A stretch of DNA of 64,000 nucleotides from Misgurnus anguillicaudatus (Eukaryota > Chordata > Actinopteri > Cypriniformes > Cobitidae): the NCBI RefSeq assembly GCF_027580225.2, contig NC_073356.2, positions 7,102,501 through 7,166,500 of the forward strand, in the 5' to 3' direction. The position numbers and the translations under genes are program-made. Of this stretch, positions 25,146-37,830 are shown one piece after another. Position 1 is the first letter of the stretch. Every line of letters starts with the position of its first letter. Below the pieces are notes generated by a model. The model was given only the letters and a program-made list of their open reading frames with translations. It did not search any database and was not told where the DNA came from.

Positions 25146-25860
25146 TTTGGGGCCAGATTTAATATTTACTAACAGCTTGCGGCAGTGCAAACCATCATTT
25201 TGGCATTAAATAACGACTGTCGGGATTTACTAAAGACATGCAGTGGATAACAAGCCCTGAAAAGGTGTGGTCTAGTTCTTTTTGCGACTGACCTTATTGC
25301 ATATGCATTTCTAGGAGTTTCCTTTACAGACACAAAATTTATGGGATGAGATTATTTAAATGATTCACGCAACCAATTTACTAATGTTTGCACATGTGAT
25401 ATTACTGGTATTTGCGACATTATTTAATGCTAAAAAAGCATGTCTTAAATCTTTTGCGCTTGAAATGGCTGCAATTGTAGCTAATAAGAAGAGGCTTGAC
25501 AGAGATCAGAGTGCGAGGACACAAGGCAAAGGATTTTTTCCACAAGTAAAAGTTTATTTGTAATGCCAGAAAAACATATTATTAAAAAATATGGTTTGCA
25601 AAGCCATGTTATTTTCTATTTGAGTCACACAATACCAGACGTTTCCAAACTTTTTTTGCCCTCAAGTTCTTTTCAGTTTACTTTGGCTTTGTTGATTTCA
25701 CACCTCGTATTTTTATCTGCGATGTCTGTGGTGCTGAAGCCGAAGGTATACTAGGGTCGTCCACGTACGCACGACGTCCACATGATGTCATTTTCGTCAT
25801 CAGGAGGGTCCGCGTGCAACGTCCGTGTGCTAATTTGCCCCGTTTAGTAAATCTGGCCCT
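25146..25860. repeat. MITE with GGGCCAGATTTACTAA ends, possibly Harbinger-like
   Basis: The left end GGGCCAGATTTA and right end TTAGTAAATCTGGCCC are inverted. Both are flanked by TTG (just before 25148 and just after 25859), a possible 3-bp target duplication as in PIF/Harbinger. It sits about 10 bp from the Tc1 element. The left 270 bp recur, with the adjoining Tc1 end, at 27408-27936. Confidence 0.6.
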
Positions 25861-27169
25861 TGATCTCTTGCACTTCAAGTTATTAAACACAAAAGCATTA
25901 TTATGTTCCTGAAATTACATGGACATGTAAATAACCATAGCACATATGGTTCGCTGCAGTTCTTTGCAGTTTACTTTGTAGCTCCACCCATTGCTAAATC
26001 CCATTGGTCTAACATCCTGTTCCTGTAGGTGCATATTAAATGTTAAATATGTTTTGATTGTGTCTCACAATATTTTCACTTTTAATAAATTTGCTGAAGA
26101 ACAAGTCACATCATGCCTGGTTAGCACACGTCGTGAGGAAGTTTTAAACCAAACCAACGGCCGTGTGATGTACATTACAACATTGATTAAAAAAGCATTG
26201 TAGATTTAATTTGTGTAGCTGTTTAAAATAGTGAGAACTGAGAATATATAGTATTTTGGTGTGTTTGTTTATTAAAAACAGTATATAAACGTAAATCTCA
26301 GGCACAATAACAGCAGTAAAACATGAGGTTACCATACTGTTTCATATTAAATGGATTAATGACTTAACAATACCTCATTGTTTACACTTTCCAATGTCCA
26401 CGCTACAAGGCAAAAACAGCGTTTTCAAATAAAGCCATTTTGGACTGAGTTCCCAAAAGCAAAAAAACGTGTGGACAGAAGACCAAAACATAGAGCCCTT
26501 TTCTTTTTATCTATCTGGATGAATGTGGATACCATAAGAGACTTGAGATGTTTGGCAATATGTTTAAAGTGACATTAATATTCAGAGAGCCGGACAGAAG
26601 ATGCCAGCTGTGTCTTCACTTTAATCATGTTTCACCTGCAGTCAGTGATGAAAAGAGAGACAGAGTTGAAGGAAGAAGGTGGAGACAGAGACAAAAAACA
26701 ATTCTGCCCCATCATTAACATAATAATGCACAAGATAAATGTATGAAATAAAATCACATCCACATGGATATGAGCTAATCTCTGCCAATATCTTCACATC
26801 AATATTAGTATTAATTTATTTAATGTTATTCAGTACAAAAGCACAGTTATGAGTCACACTAATTTGATGCAACAGATCTATAAACAGGTTGATTTCGATT
26901 TTGCAAAATACACTATGGGAAATTTATTTATTTTGTGAAACAGGACTGAAATATCAGCATTACATAATCACTTTTTATGAGCTTAGTTTAGGGTTTAGTA
27001 AATTCTGTATAGCTTGTATTATAGGCCTGTAATAATAATGCCTGCAAAATTATAAAGCTCAAAGTTCAATACAGAAAACAGCCAGTTTGGACCACAGCCC
27101 TCTACTTCCCGGTTGAATGACGTCAATATAAGAGTTTTTGACTATACTCCGCCCACAGGAATACGTCAG
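25861..27169. other. Gene-free stretch
   Basis: AT-rich sequence. I see no gene, RNA or complete mobile element. Confidence 0.4.
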
Positions 27170-28232
27170 CAGTTTTGGGGAAAGTTACTTTTAAAAGTAA
27201 TGCATTAGAATATCAAGTAACTTCCCAAAAAAGTAACTAATTGCGGTACTTAGTTATTTTTCATGGAAAGTAATGCTTCTGTTACTTTTAAGTTACTTTT
27301 GCGTTACTTTTTCTTACTTGGCTGAGGCTTGATCTCGTTCAGGCCTTGCACAAGTTTTTATGACTGAGAAGTTCTGCATTCAGAAATTGGCTGCATTCAG
27401 AAATCTGTCAATACTGACAGATAGGGACAAATTGTCATTTTGCACCTTGTTCTCTTCATGTGTTCAATACTATTTGTATGTGTCATTTCACTTTATTTAT
27501 TATGACTCAACTATTATTAATTAATGTTCTGATTTCTTTGTATGAATTCCATATTTGGCTTGACACCTACATCTGGTGGAAATTTTTGTCAATGGCCCAC
27601 TTGGAAATCACCTTACTGACGGAAATGTGTCAAATACTTATTTTCCCCGCTGTATTTACACATTTGGGGCCAGATTTACTAACAGCTTGCGGCAGTGCAA
27701 ACCATCATTTTGGCATTAAATAATAACTGTCGGGATTTACTAAAGACGCGCAGTGGGTAACAAGCCCTAAAAAGGTGTGGTCTAGTTCTTTTTGCGACTG
27801 ACCTTATTGCATATGCATTTCTAGGAGTTTCCTTTACAGACACAAAATTTATGGCATGAGAGTATTTAAATGATTCGCGCAACACGATTTACTAATGTTT
27901 GCACGTGTGATATTATTGGTATTTGCAACATTATTTTTGCACATGTTTTTTATGACTGAGAAGTTCTGCATTCAGAAATTGCACATTTCCATTTCAAAAA
28001 TATCAAGCATATAGTGCGTAATTCTGTGTGACTACGTCGAGTTTAATTCAGTACATTGTGTTTTTAAATCCAATGAGTTAAACCGAAAAGTAACTTGCAT
28101 TACTTTTTTTTTAAAGTAACTCAAATGTGAATGTGTACATTTATAAAGTAATACGCTACTTTACTCGTTACTTCAGAAAAGTAATATTATTACGTAATGC
28201 CCGTTAATGGTAATGCGTTACCCCCAACACTG
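27170..28232. mobile_element. hAT-type MITE carrying an internal copied insert
   Basis: The termini CAGTTTTGGGG and CCCCCAACACTG are inverted. They are flanked by TACGTCAG (27162-27169) and TACATCAG (28233-28240), a 7-of-8 match to an 8-bp duplication. The arms are full of AAAGTAAC/GTTACTTT words, a familiar fish MITE type. Positions 27390-27936 do not belong to the MITE: they copy the Tc1/MITE junction at 24890-25420 and are bracketed by two copies of a 45-bp MITE segment. Confidence 0.75.
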
Positions 28233-28572
28233 TACATCAGTCACCAGCTAAGCTCAAACGACGCTGCTAAGCTAAGCTGATGTCGAATCACAACACACTA
28301 AACAAACTACACAATCAGAACTCGTTACGTATTTCTGAAGGAGGGACTTCATAGAACAAGGAAGACATCAGCCTGTTTTTAGGACAGTGAAAGCAGCGTT
28401 ATGAAGAAAAGTAAAATACCCCGTTTTTACACACAAAACATGAACACATGTTATAATGCACCGTAGACACAATTATAGCTTCAAAAAGACAGGATAAACG
28501 GGACATTTAACCCACATATTATGTTCCAGTCAGTTTCACCCATTTTGATTTTTAAGCTGTCGGATAAACCAG

Positions 28573-29824
28573 TTAACCTGTGATTTTATTCTTGAAATTT
28601 TGTGACTTTTTCTCATTTATGGCCATGAACATGCATGCCAAGTTTGGACATGCTGATACGTTTTGAAGGGTACCAAAATAATTTTGTAACGATTTTGAGG
28701 TTCACGGGTCAATTTGACCCGCATTTGGTTTTGTTCCAAAGCAACTGTATAGACCTAAATTAAATATATATTTTAGGGTTTATTGCTCTATTGGTGTTTT
28801 ACTATCCTGAAATGGGGGTAAAAAATACTTTTACAGACACAGATTGTAAAAGTGAGCTATCATTTCTATTTACAATGTATATGAAATACTACTTAATTTA
28901 CCGTTTTCTTCCAGAAATGTTGTTACTTTTTCTCATTTAGGGCCATGAACATGCATGCAAAGTTAGGATACACTGATGTGTTTTGAATTGGTTTTTTAGC
29001 ACAAATAATGATTTTGTCAAGATTTTGATGTTCGCGGGTCAATTTGACCCATATTTGTTTATTCCAAGGCAACTGTATAGACACAAATTAAATACATTTT
29101 TTGCGCATATGTTGGTTTATTTACTACCCTGGAAAGGGAAAAGTGAGCTTTTCCTCACTATTTTCAGTACTGATAAAGACTTCCTCAGACACAGAAAAGT
29201 AAATGTGAACTATCATTTCTACTTTCAATGTATATGAAATACTATGTAAAGCAGATGAATTCAGACCCACAGAAAATCCAGAAGTGAATACAGGTGATTC
29301 CAGTTGTGCCCCACAAAACATGACACCAAAACAAGCACAATTTGTGTAAAATGCAAGAAGTCAGAAAGCACATGCTTGATGTGTGCACATCATGTAAACA
29401 GTGATTTCTTGAATTTGTACAATGAGCCTCAAGAACAAAAGATGAGCCTGTTTAAAAAAAGAAAAGCTTCATTTCATTTCACAGCAATATTCAATTGTTC
29501 ATTTAGGATGTTTTAAACATAGGTTTAAAAAAACATGTTCGATTAAAATTTAAAATGTTAAATGTTGCAACAGTTTTTGGTCAACATTTGTTAAAACAAA
29601 CATGTTAAAAATTGTGGTTAAATGCATTTTTTTTAAATCATACTTTTTAATTTTAAGTGTTTGTAATGTGTGACAAAGACTGATACTAAAATGGTCCTGT
29701 TCATACCTAATTCCTTTTTGTTTTTCATAATGTGATATTTAAGAAATTGCATTGAATCCAATGCGGGTCAATTTGACCCGCTCCATCAAAATCGTCACAA
29801 AAATTGAACACAATAAAAGGGTTA
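28573..29824 (+). mobile_element. piggyBac-like transposon relic
   Basis: The left end TTAACCTGTGATTTTATT and the complement of the right end (ending CAATAAAAGGGTTAC) share the arm words TTTTATT, TTGAAATTTTGTGAC and similar. Palindromic GGGTCAATTTGACCC words occur near 28706, 29036 and 29764. Two arms of about 330 bp (28600-28760 and 28930-29090) are direct duplicates. A + strand frame at 29304-29516 carries CPTKHDTKTSTICVKCKK, like the Cys-rich C-terminal domain of piggyBac transposases. The catalytic part is gone. Confidence 0.6.
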
Positions 29825-30093
29825 CTATGTATTAATGTGTAATATAAATATGGAATTCTGTTGTCTCTAACATTTATAGACTAATTGTGATTAATCGACC
29901 AAAATCAAGACATGCTGACAATGGCCAATTGGCTTTCGCATGGACTACAGAACCAAAGCTCAAACATTATTCTTTCACTTCACCGCTATAAACATGTTAA
30001 CTTTCTGCAGTGTTGTGCAGTACTTTATATTGAATGACCTGTAGTGAGTGTGAGATGAACACGAGGAACTAAAGCAGCTCATGATGCAGCTCA

Positions 30094-31000
30094 GGGCTGG
30101 GTTTCCCGATAACGATTGAACTTAGCACTTAAGAGCGCTTTCTATGAGCTACTTAACGAACATTCGTTGTTCATTTACGTGCGTTTCCCGAAGATGCACG
30201 TGAAACGATCGCTCGCAGCTGGGTTTTAAGTGCTACTTACGATGAGTCGCTATCCGTTTGTCAAGTGCTGAAATGTCACCTATGGAATGACTTGAATTTG
30301 TAGCAGAAGCTTGTTTAGGCTAATGATCTTTAGCCGATGTGCACTAATATTTTTTATAATATTTTTTATTATTGTTCAATGACTTTTTAAATGTTTTAAA
30401 ATAGTTCATAATGAAATATTCTTTTCCGTATTTAGTTAGGACTTGTCCCAATGCAAAATGCTTTCTGCATTTTATATTATAGTTTAGATTATTATTTGTT
30501 GTTTATTATCTATGGTTATTTATTACTATGGATTAATGCATTGTACCATAAATATTTATTTGGTTTCTTTAATCAGAAGCCAACCCTTCAAAAAAATGTT
30601 TTTTTTTACTGTAGTCAGATGAATTATCGCAGAAATTGGTAGGAACAATTATCAATTTGCTAGTACCAACTTTTACCAAAATTGTACCAAATACGTTTTC
30701 CTTCTTTGTTCATTTATGTTTAGTCTTTTAAATTTTATTTTTCATTTGAATTCTAAATATATTATATTAAAGTAATTTAAACAAATAAGCAAAAAAAACC
30801 CCAATAAATAAATATAGCCTACATTTAAAACATTACATTATCGTCATTGCAGGAGTGTAATTTGCTGGTTGTCCTGCAGGTGACCTTGTAACTCTGTCTT
30901 AAGATGCACTTTTGAATTAACGATTACTCCAGACCACTCGTAGATCTACGATGATTTTTAAGTGCAACTTAAGTAACGAAGCTTTTGGGAAACCCGGCCC
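30094..31000. repeat. DNA element with GGGC(T/C)GGGTTTCCC ends
   Basis: The left arm GGGCTGGGTTTCCCGATAAC mirrors the right arm, which ends GGGAAACCCGGCCC. Arms include AGCACTTAAG and CTTAAGT words. No transposase was seen and the interior is AT-rich. Confidence 0.65.
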
Positions 31001-32570
31001 AGGACTATGATTATTTTTACCCAAAGTGCATATGAGTGTGAGTAATCCTTGTCTGAACATAAACAACAAACCATTAGCTATTTCACAGCCTGTTTTCCAA
31101 CAAACAAGCTTATAAATCAAAGAAAATTATGGTTTTAGAACATTTAAAATATCATCATAAAGTTTTCTAAAGGGCTTTTTATAACTGTATACTATTGCAT
31201 TGTATATGAAGTGCACTATATGCTTATAAGATAGTCTATCATATTGTTTATTGTATAATTGTAAGTTAATAGAAAGTATGCACATGTATATAACATGTAT
31301 GTTCATAGCATGCACTATTGTATTATTGGTCTACTGTGATTTTAAGCATCTCTGTAAGCACTTTACTGTGATTCTGTATAGCTGCTTCATCTATGTATCT
31401 ATCTATCCATCCATCCATGTACGAATTGTTCTGAGAAATGCACACATTATTTTGCTAATTTTAAGAATGATTCAAGGAAATGCTCCAAAGCGACTGAGAA
31501 AAACTGTTAAACTGAAGCGATTTCTCCTCAGCGCTTGTTTTTGAGGCAACAATTGTGATACGTTTTCACAGATCCGTTATTCAGGCACTCATGTTGTTTT
31601 CACACTTCCACAAGCTGTTTCTTCATCTCCGCTGTCTACCGGACACATACAATCCGGTCAACGCAGCTTGTTTCACGGTTGCTATTTTTGTCATTGGCTT
31701 TCATTAGTTATTGTGGAAGTACGGATGTAATCATATTTAACATCCTAAATATCCAACATGTTTAATTTGATCGGTGCTGCCCCGTTTTACTTGCTAGAAG
31801 TTCAGGAGGTGTATAATTTGATCTGTAAACGTCACACATTAGGCTTGTATGATAATTTGAACATTTGAACTGAAATGGAAAGGACAGTGAGAGATGATCT
31901 CAGTTTTGAGCTCCAGGAAGAGTCCCAGCTGCCTGTAAATCACTGTGGATTGAGAGAGATAGAAAGCAAATGGAATTAGGTGATGTGTGAGTGGAGACGA
32001 GAAGAGCCTGAGCTTCAACAGAGACCCAGTTAGACGCCAAGATGACATACAGATAGCTTACAGAGCAGAACGCCTGTTTAAATGTCATCTGCTCTACATA
32101 ATTAGATACATGACAGCCATGAAGAGCCGGAAAGGAGATAATAAATAAAATACTAAAGACTGACAATGTACAAAGAGCAGTGATGCATTACAGCTTCATC
32201 TCCCTTCATTTATGGGTCATAAACAACTGAACAATATTACTGTTGCTAACAGCTAAAACTAGAGACATATTTACAGTATATTAGTTGAAGTTATCGACAT
32301 AACTTCATGTCTGATGTGTAATGGTGAGCTGCAGGGATGATGTCTTATTGTAGGCAAAATCCGGAAACGAGTTAGCATTTTAGCACTTCTGGTCTTCCTG
32401 TCCGGAAGTCAATGGAAAAAAGTGTGATGTTTGCACACTGATATATCTGCTCCAAAAATCTTTATGGTAGCTCATCCAATGTTTCGACCATTAGGTATTA
32501 ATCAGGGAGAGAGCCTTAATTGGGTACCTGATGATCGAAGCATTGTACGAGCTACAATAAAGTTTTTACC
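31001..32570. other. Gene-free stretch
   Basis: No exon chain or mobile element is recognised. Short ORFs up to 97 codons look random in composition. Confidence 0.4.
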
Positions 32571-33397
<827 letters not shown>

Positions 33398-33569
33398 TTA
33401 ACTTAAACGCACACATTTACATGAGACTATTTAAAAATGCAGTAATTATCCTTATAAACACAGGCTATGCCTTAGGCTGAATGTAAGCAGTTGTGAAATT
33501 AAATGCACCATAGCCTTTTGGATCTGTGCACTTATTCTCAGAGTGAAAGTATGCTGTCTGTTTCTGATG

Positions 33570-34011
33570 TTAAAAGGGACATATCATGAAAATCTGACAT
33601 TTTCCATGTTTAAGTGCTATAATTGGGTCACCAGTGCTTCTATCAACCTAGAAAACATGAAAAAGATCAACCCAGTAACTTAGTTTTGCTAAACCATTCT
33701 CTGCAAACATTTGAAAAAATAGCTAATTAACATTTGACTCTCCTTGTGATGTCAGAAGGGGAATAAAACCGCCCTTTAATCTGCACTATCCAACCACGGC
33801 ACTTAAATTTAGTGCATAGATCAGCTCATTTGCATTTAAAAGGACACGCCCAAAAATTACACATTTTTGCTCACACCTACAAAGTGGCAATTTTAACATG
33901 TTATAATAAATTATATATATGGTCTTTTGAGCTAGAACTTTACATACGTACTCTGGGGACACCAAAGATTATTTGATGTCTTAAAAAAGTCTTGTAAAAT
34001 GTCCCCTTTAA
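33570..34011. repeat. Non-autonomous TTAA-type element
   Basis: The edges TTAAAAGGGACAT and ATGTCCCCTTTAA are inverted and include TTAA at each border. At about 440 bp it is non-coding. Similar TTAA-bounded elements lie at 52603-53230 and 61833-62543. Confidence 0.65.
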
Positions 34012-34723
34012 TCAAACAACGGACGAAGAAAAAAATCATTAATTTGTCTTGACTGATTACCTTTTGCAACTGCAAAAAAGATGAATCTTTAGTAAATAGG
34101 CTATACAGTATAAGACCATGCATGCAGTATTATTTTACATTTGATTACGTTTCTACAAACCAACATGAAAAACATAAAAAGCATTGTTTATTTGTATGCT
34201 AGTTATATTATAATTATGCGCTTTTGCGAATTTGTTCAATTATGTATTTATTATTTGTTTTTTATTACTGACCATTTAATTGTCTTTAAGAACAAATTAA
34301 TCTTGAATTAATGAAAAAACACTTATGCAAAACATGGTCAGGTCAAGGTGTCTTAATAATATTTGGTCACAATTTTTTTATCAATTTTACTGGTAGACCA
34401 CTGTATAAAAATTTGTTGGGTGTAATATGTCACAGTTTACTTTATTTTGCTTCACTATATACATATACATGCCCCATGGGTGTTGTAATGGAAAGTAAAT
34501 GATGACATAACTGTTCCTTTAAAATATCTTTTTGTAAATATATTTTAAAGGAATATATTCCACTTTTTTATATGAGTGGAATTCATATTTTGGTGCTAAG
34601 TCAAGAGTAAGTATAGACTGCTTAATCGCCCACGTCACTGTAACGTCACCGCTCTAGCTGGAGGCAAAAAATAAGTAGGAACTCATAGCCGGCGCGCTAA
34701 AAGTTTGAGTTTTTGACTTTAAA

Positions 34724-34921
34724 ATGTCATCTTGTGGTGTTTTTGGCTGCCAGATTAGAAGGAACAGCACTTTTGGTTCAAAATAAAGTTTTACCGGATC
34801 CTGGCAGACATTTCTTCACAGAAATCAAGAAGACAATTGTGGTTGAATGCAATACGGCGTACAGACTAGACGGAGACGATCATAAATAATGCTCGTGTTT
34901 GCAGTGCACACTTCATATTAG
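34724..34921 (+). pseudogene. THAP-domain exon relic
   Basis: The reading MSSCGVFGCQIRRNSTFG has the first Cys pair of a THAP finger. After frameshifts come KVLPDP and, at the end, NARVCSAHFILG, the Cys-x2-His part of the domain. The segment ends in a splice-donor-like TTAG|GTAAAA. At least one stop and one frame change separate the parts. THAP domains occur in P-element-type and some other DNA transposons as well as host genes; the decay suggests a transposon relic. Confidence 0.55.
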
Positions 34922-37144
34922 GTAAAATAATCTATGCATATGTACTGGTGTGTTGGTTTTATCTAGTACAAATCAGCAAGTTTCTGTTTTATAGGTGAAA
35001 AGTCGCCAACTGCGCTATTGTTTAGCTTAAATGTTAAACAAACATACAGCGATAGATGTGATGTGTATGCCATCGTTTGAATGGTCTCTTAAAATAATCC
35101 ACATTGTTAATCATAGTTAGCCCAGCGATAGGTTACATTAGACAGTAAGCCTAGACAAAATTACCCAAACCACCTGAAAGTAATTTATATGTTGTCTAGG
35201 AAATATCTAAAACCTGGTTAAAATCGCAAGAGTTAATTTACAAAAATAGCTGTCACGTCCCGCAGAATCAGTGACTGTACATATACAGACAGTTCGAAAA
35301 CTGCTTCTGCATCCATGTTTAATAAATCCCTCCTAAAACGTGCTATCTTAAGCTTGTCAACATTGCCTCTGCGGCTCTTTTTGCCTCCAGCTAAGCCCCG
35401 CCCACACAAATACGTCACAATGTTTACCAACTGTAAAAGGGTTTATAAGCAATGAATATCTGTGGTGTTGGTTGGTATCATGCTAAACATTCAATCCTAT
35501 TGGATAAAACTGCAGCAATAACTATATTAACATATCAATGAATGGTTAGAAAATGTACTACATGTTGACACCCTCATGTTTGTTATCTCACTGAGCAATG
35601 ACCAACCGATTAGTCATCTTTTTAATTGTGTTGCTATTGTATAGATAATCCAGTTGACATTAATAGAAAGTAAGATTTTAAGTTTCAGTTGAATGGAAAT
35701 GCTTATGCAAATTACAACCCAAACCCAATCATATTCTACATTACAAAATGAGCCACCTACATCTCAGAGGAGTCCAGTAATGAACACTGTGAGATCATCT
35801 GTGACGCTCATCTCTGCACATACTGCTTGTTCTCTTTGGCCCTGATTTTCTTTCACAGGAGTGTCTCACGTCTCATTTAAAGAGACATCACGGGAGATCA
35901 GCGCCTGTATAAGCGAATAAACCATCTGATGGGGGTTAAAGAGGACATTGTGTCCTTTGGGTTACTGGGAAAATGAGCTCTGTAATAGTAGCTTGAGTCA
36001 CATATGACGGGAGAAAATTTTTTCGTGTCCTTTAGTGAACTTCCACTGTGTCTTGGTCTGTGTATGCGTTTGTTTGCAGATTTGGGTTATAGATGTGTGT
36101 TTCGATATCAATGTGAAATCATCCTGTTTACTTTCACCATTTATTGAACATGGTCCTAATGTAAATTCATTGAAATTCCTGTGTTTCTACCAAATCTACG
36201 GAAGTAAAATGGATTGTGTAACCGTGAATGATGACTTGAAAAATGCCATATATAGAAGTACAGACAGTCAGATATTACACTTCTCCATGCCCTATGAAAA
36301 ACCATAGCTGGTTAGTTTTGGTTTTAATTATCTAAGGTTAAAATTGATTACAAACCGGGTTACAGTATTCCCTTACAAAAACTAGGCTTTACTACAGTTA
36401 AATAACATTGTTACAATCTATTTAAACCATGGTTACTTTAGTAAAAGTAGTACACAAAAAAATTGTTTCTAAAATGGGTTACAATGACAGTAACACAGAT
36501 TGTAGTCAAGGACTATGAAGTTAACTTAGATAACACTAGCATACAGCACGTTTCAAGGTCAGTTGTATTGACTGATTGATGTCTAGTAGTGCGGCAAACA
36601 CTGCCATCTGCCTGCACACTATTAAACAAGACAATGTTTTTTTTTTATAAAAATCCTAATGTAAAGTGAAGTGAACATTTCAGTCTATATATCTAAATTA
36701 AGAGAATTATAGGTACGACCAACAAGTCATTTTGTTTATAAGGCAAATGTAATTTTGAAGTTAATTCTTGTTTAATGCAGGGTTGTGGCTAGAAGGGATA
36801 CAGCAACGGCCAACATCTCGTGAAATCTCACCGAGTGGGTGCTGTTTTGTTCTAATCCTACCCCAAATTTAACCCTAAACCCATTCCACGGGATTTAGGT
36901 CGTAACTGTATCTCATCTAGCCAGCCCAGAACCGCTGTTTTCATCCTAATCCTACCCGCATAAACCCAACATCTCGCGAGATTTAGGCCGTAGCTGTAAC
37001 CCATCTAGCCAAAATCGTGATGCAGCGAGGTTAACTGCTGTAAAGTCGACCTCTGCTGGTTGTCCGCGGCCTTTAAAGGACCCAGACCCTGAAATTGGGA
37101 TCATGCACCCTGTGTAGTGTTTTTATGGCGTTTTCATCAAGTTA
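34922..37144. other. Gene-free stretch
   Basis: No supported gene. A short repeat rich in CTAATCCTACCC and ATCTCG(C/T)GAGAT words occupies about 36815-37020. Confidence 0.4.
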
Positions 37145-37344
37145 CCCCTGCTAAAAAATAAATAAATAAAACCATTACAGAAAATTCTATTGGTTTTATT
37201 GGGAATTTTATTGGTTCTAATGGAATATGGCCCAAAACACACTGTGTAGTTGTTTTAATGGTAAAAGCTAATGGTTCCTATTGGTATTTTAATGGAAACC
37301 ATTAGAATTTTCTGTAATGGTTTTATTGTTTTTTTTCAGCAGGG
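37145..37344. repeat. Foldback MITE, CCCTGCTGAAAAAA family, copy 2
   Basis: The ends CCCCTGCTAAAAAAT and TTTTTTTTCAGCAGGG are inverted. The interior shares the block GGCCCAAAACACACT and the CCATTA-type words with the copy at 19159-19448. Confidence 0.7.
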
Positions 37345-37830
37345 ACGTTTATTTTTTAAATATTTTTTAAGTTTTAATGGCTTGGCTACTGAAATGCGTG
37401 TGTGCATGTATGTATATAAAATGTGTCTTTATTGTTTTTTAATGGTAAGTAAGTAATTTTTTTACAGTATAAATCACAAGTACATATAAAAAGCAATACT
37501 TTTATGTATTAGGCTATATAATAACATTTATTAAATATTTTATAACTGTGTGTGCTATATTTATATATTTATTATATATGTAACCATAATAGTTTTAGAA
37601 AAACAATAGAGACAACTCCTTTAAGAAAAACTGTAAGAACTTGGTGATTTGCTTTCTACATAGGCTACTGCATGTAAAAGAATAAAAGCAAAGGAAGAAA
37701 ATAAGTGTAAACAGTAGTATCATTGAACATCACTACTCTTCAGTCTTTGGATAATGTTCTCACGGTTAAAAAAAGGAAAATTGCAGTTCGCATCGCATAC
37801 GCTCTTACAGATGATGGTTTTGCATGATAG

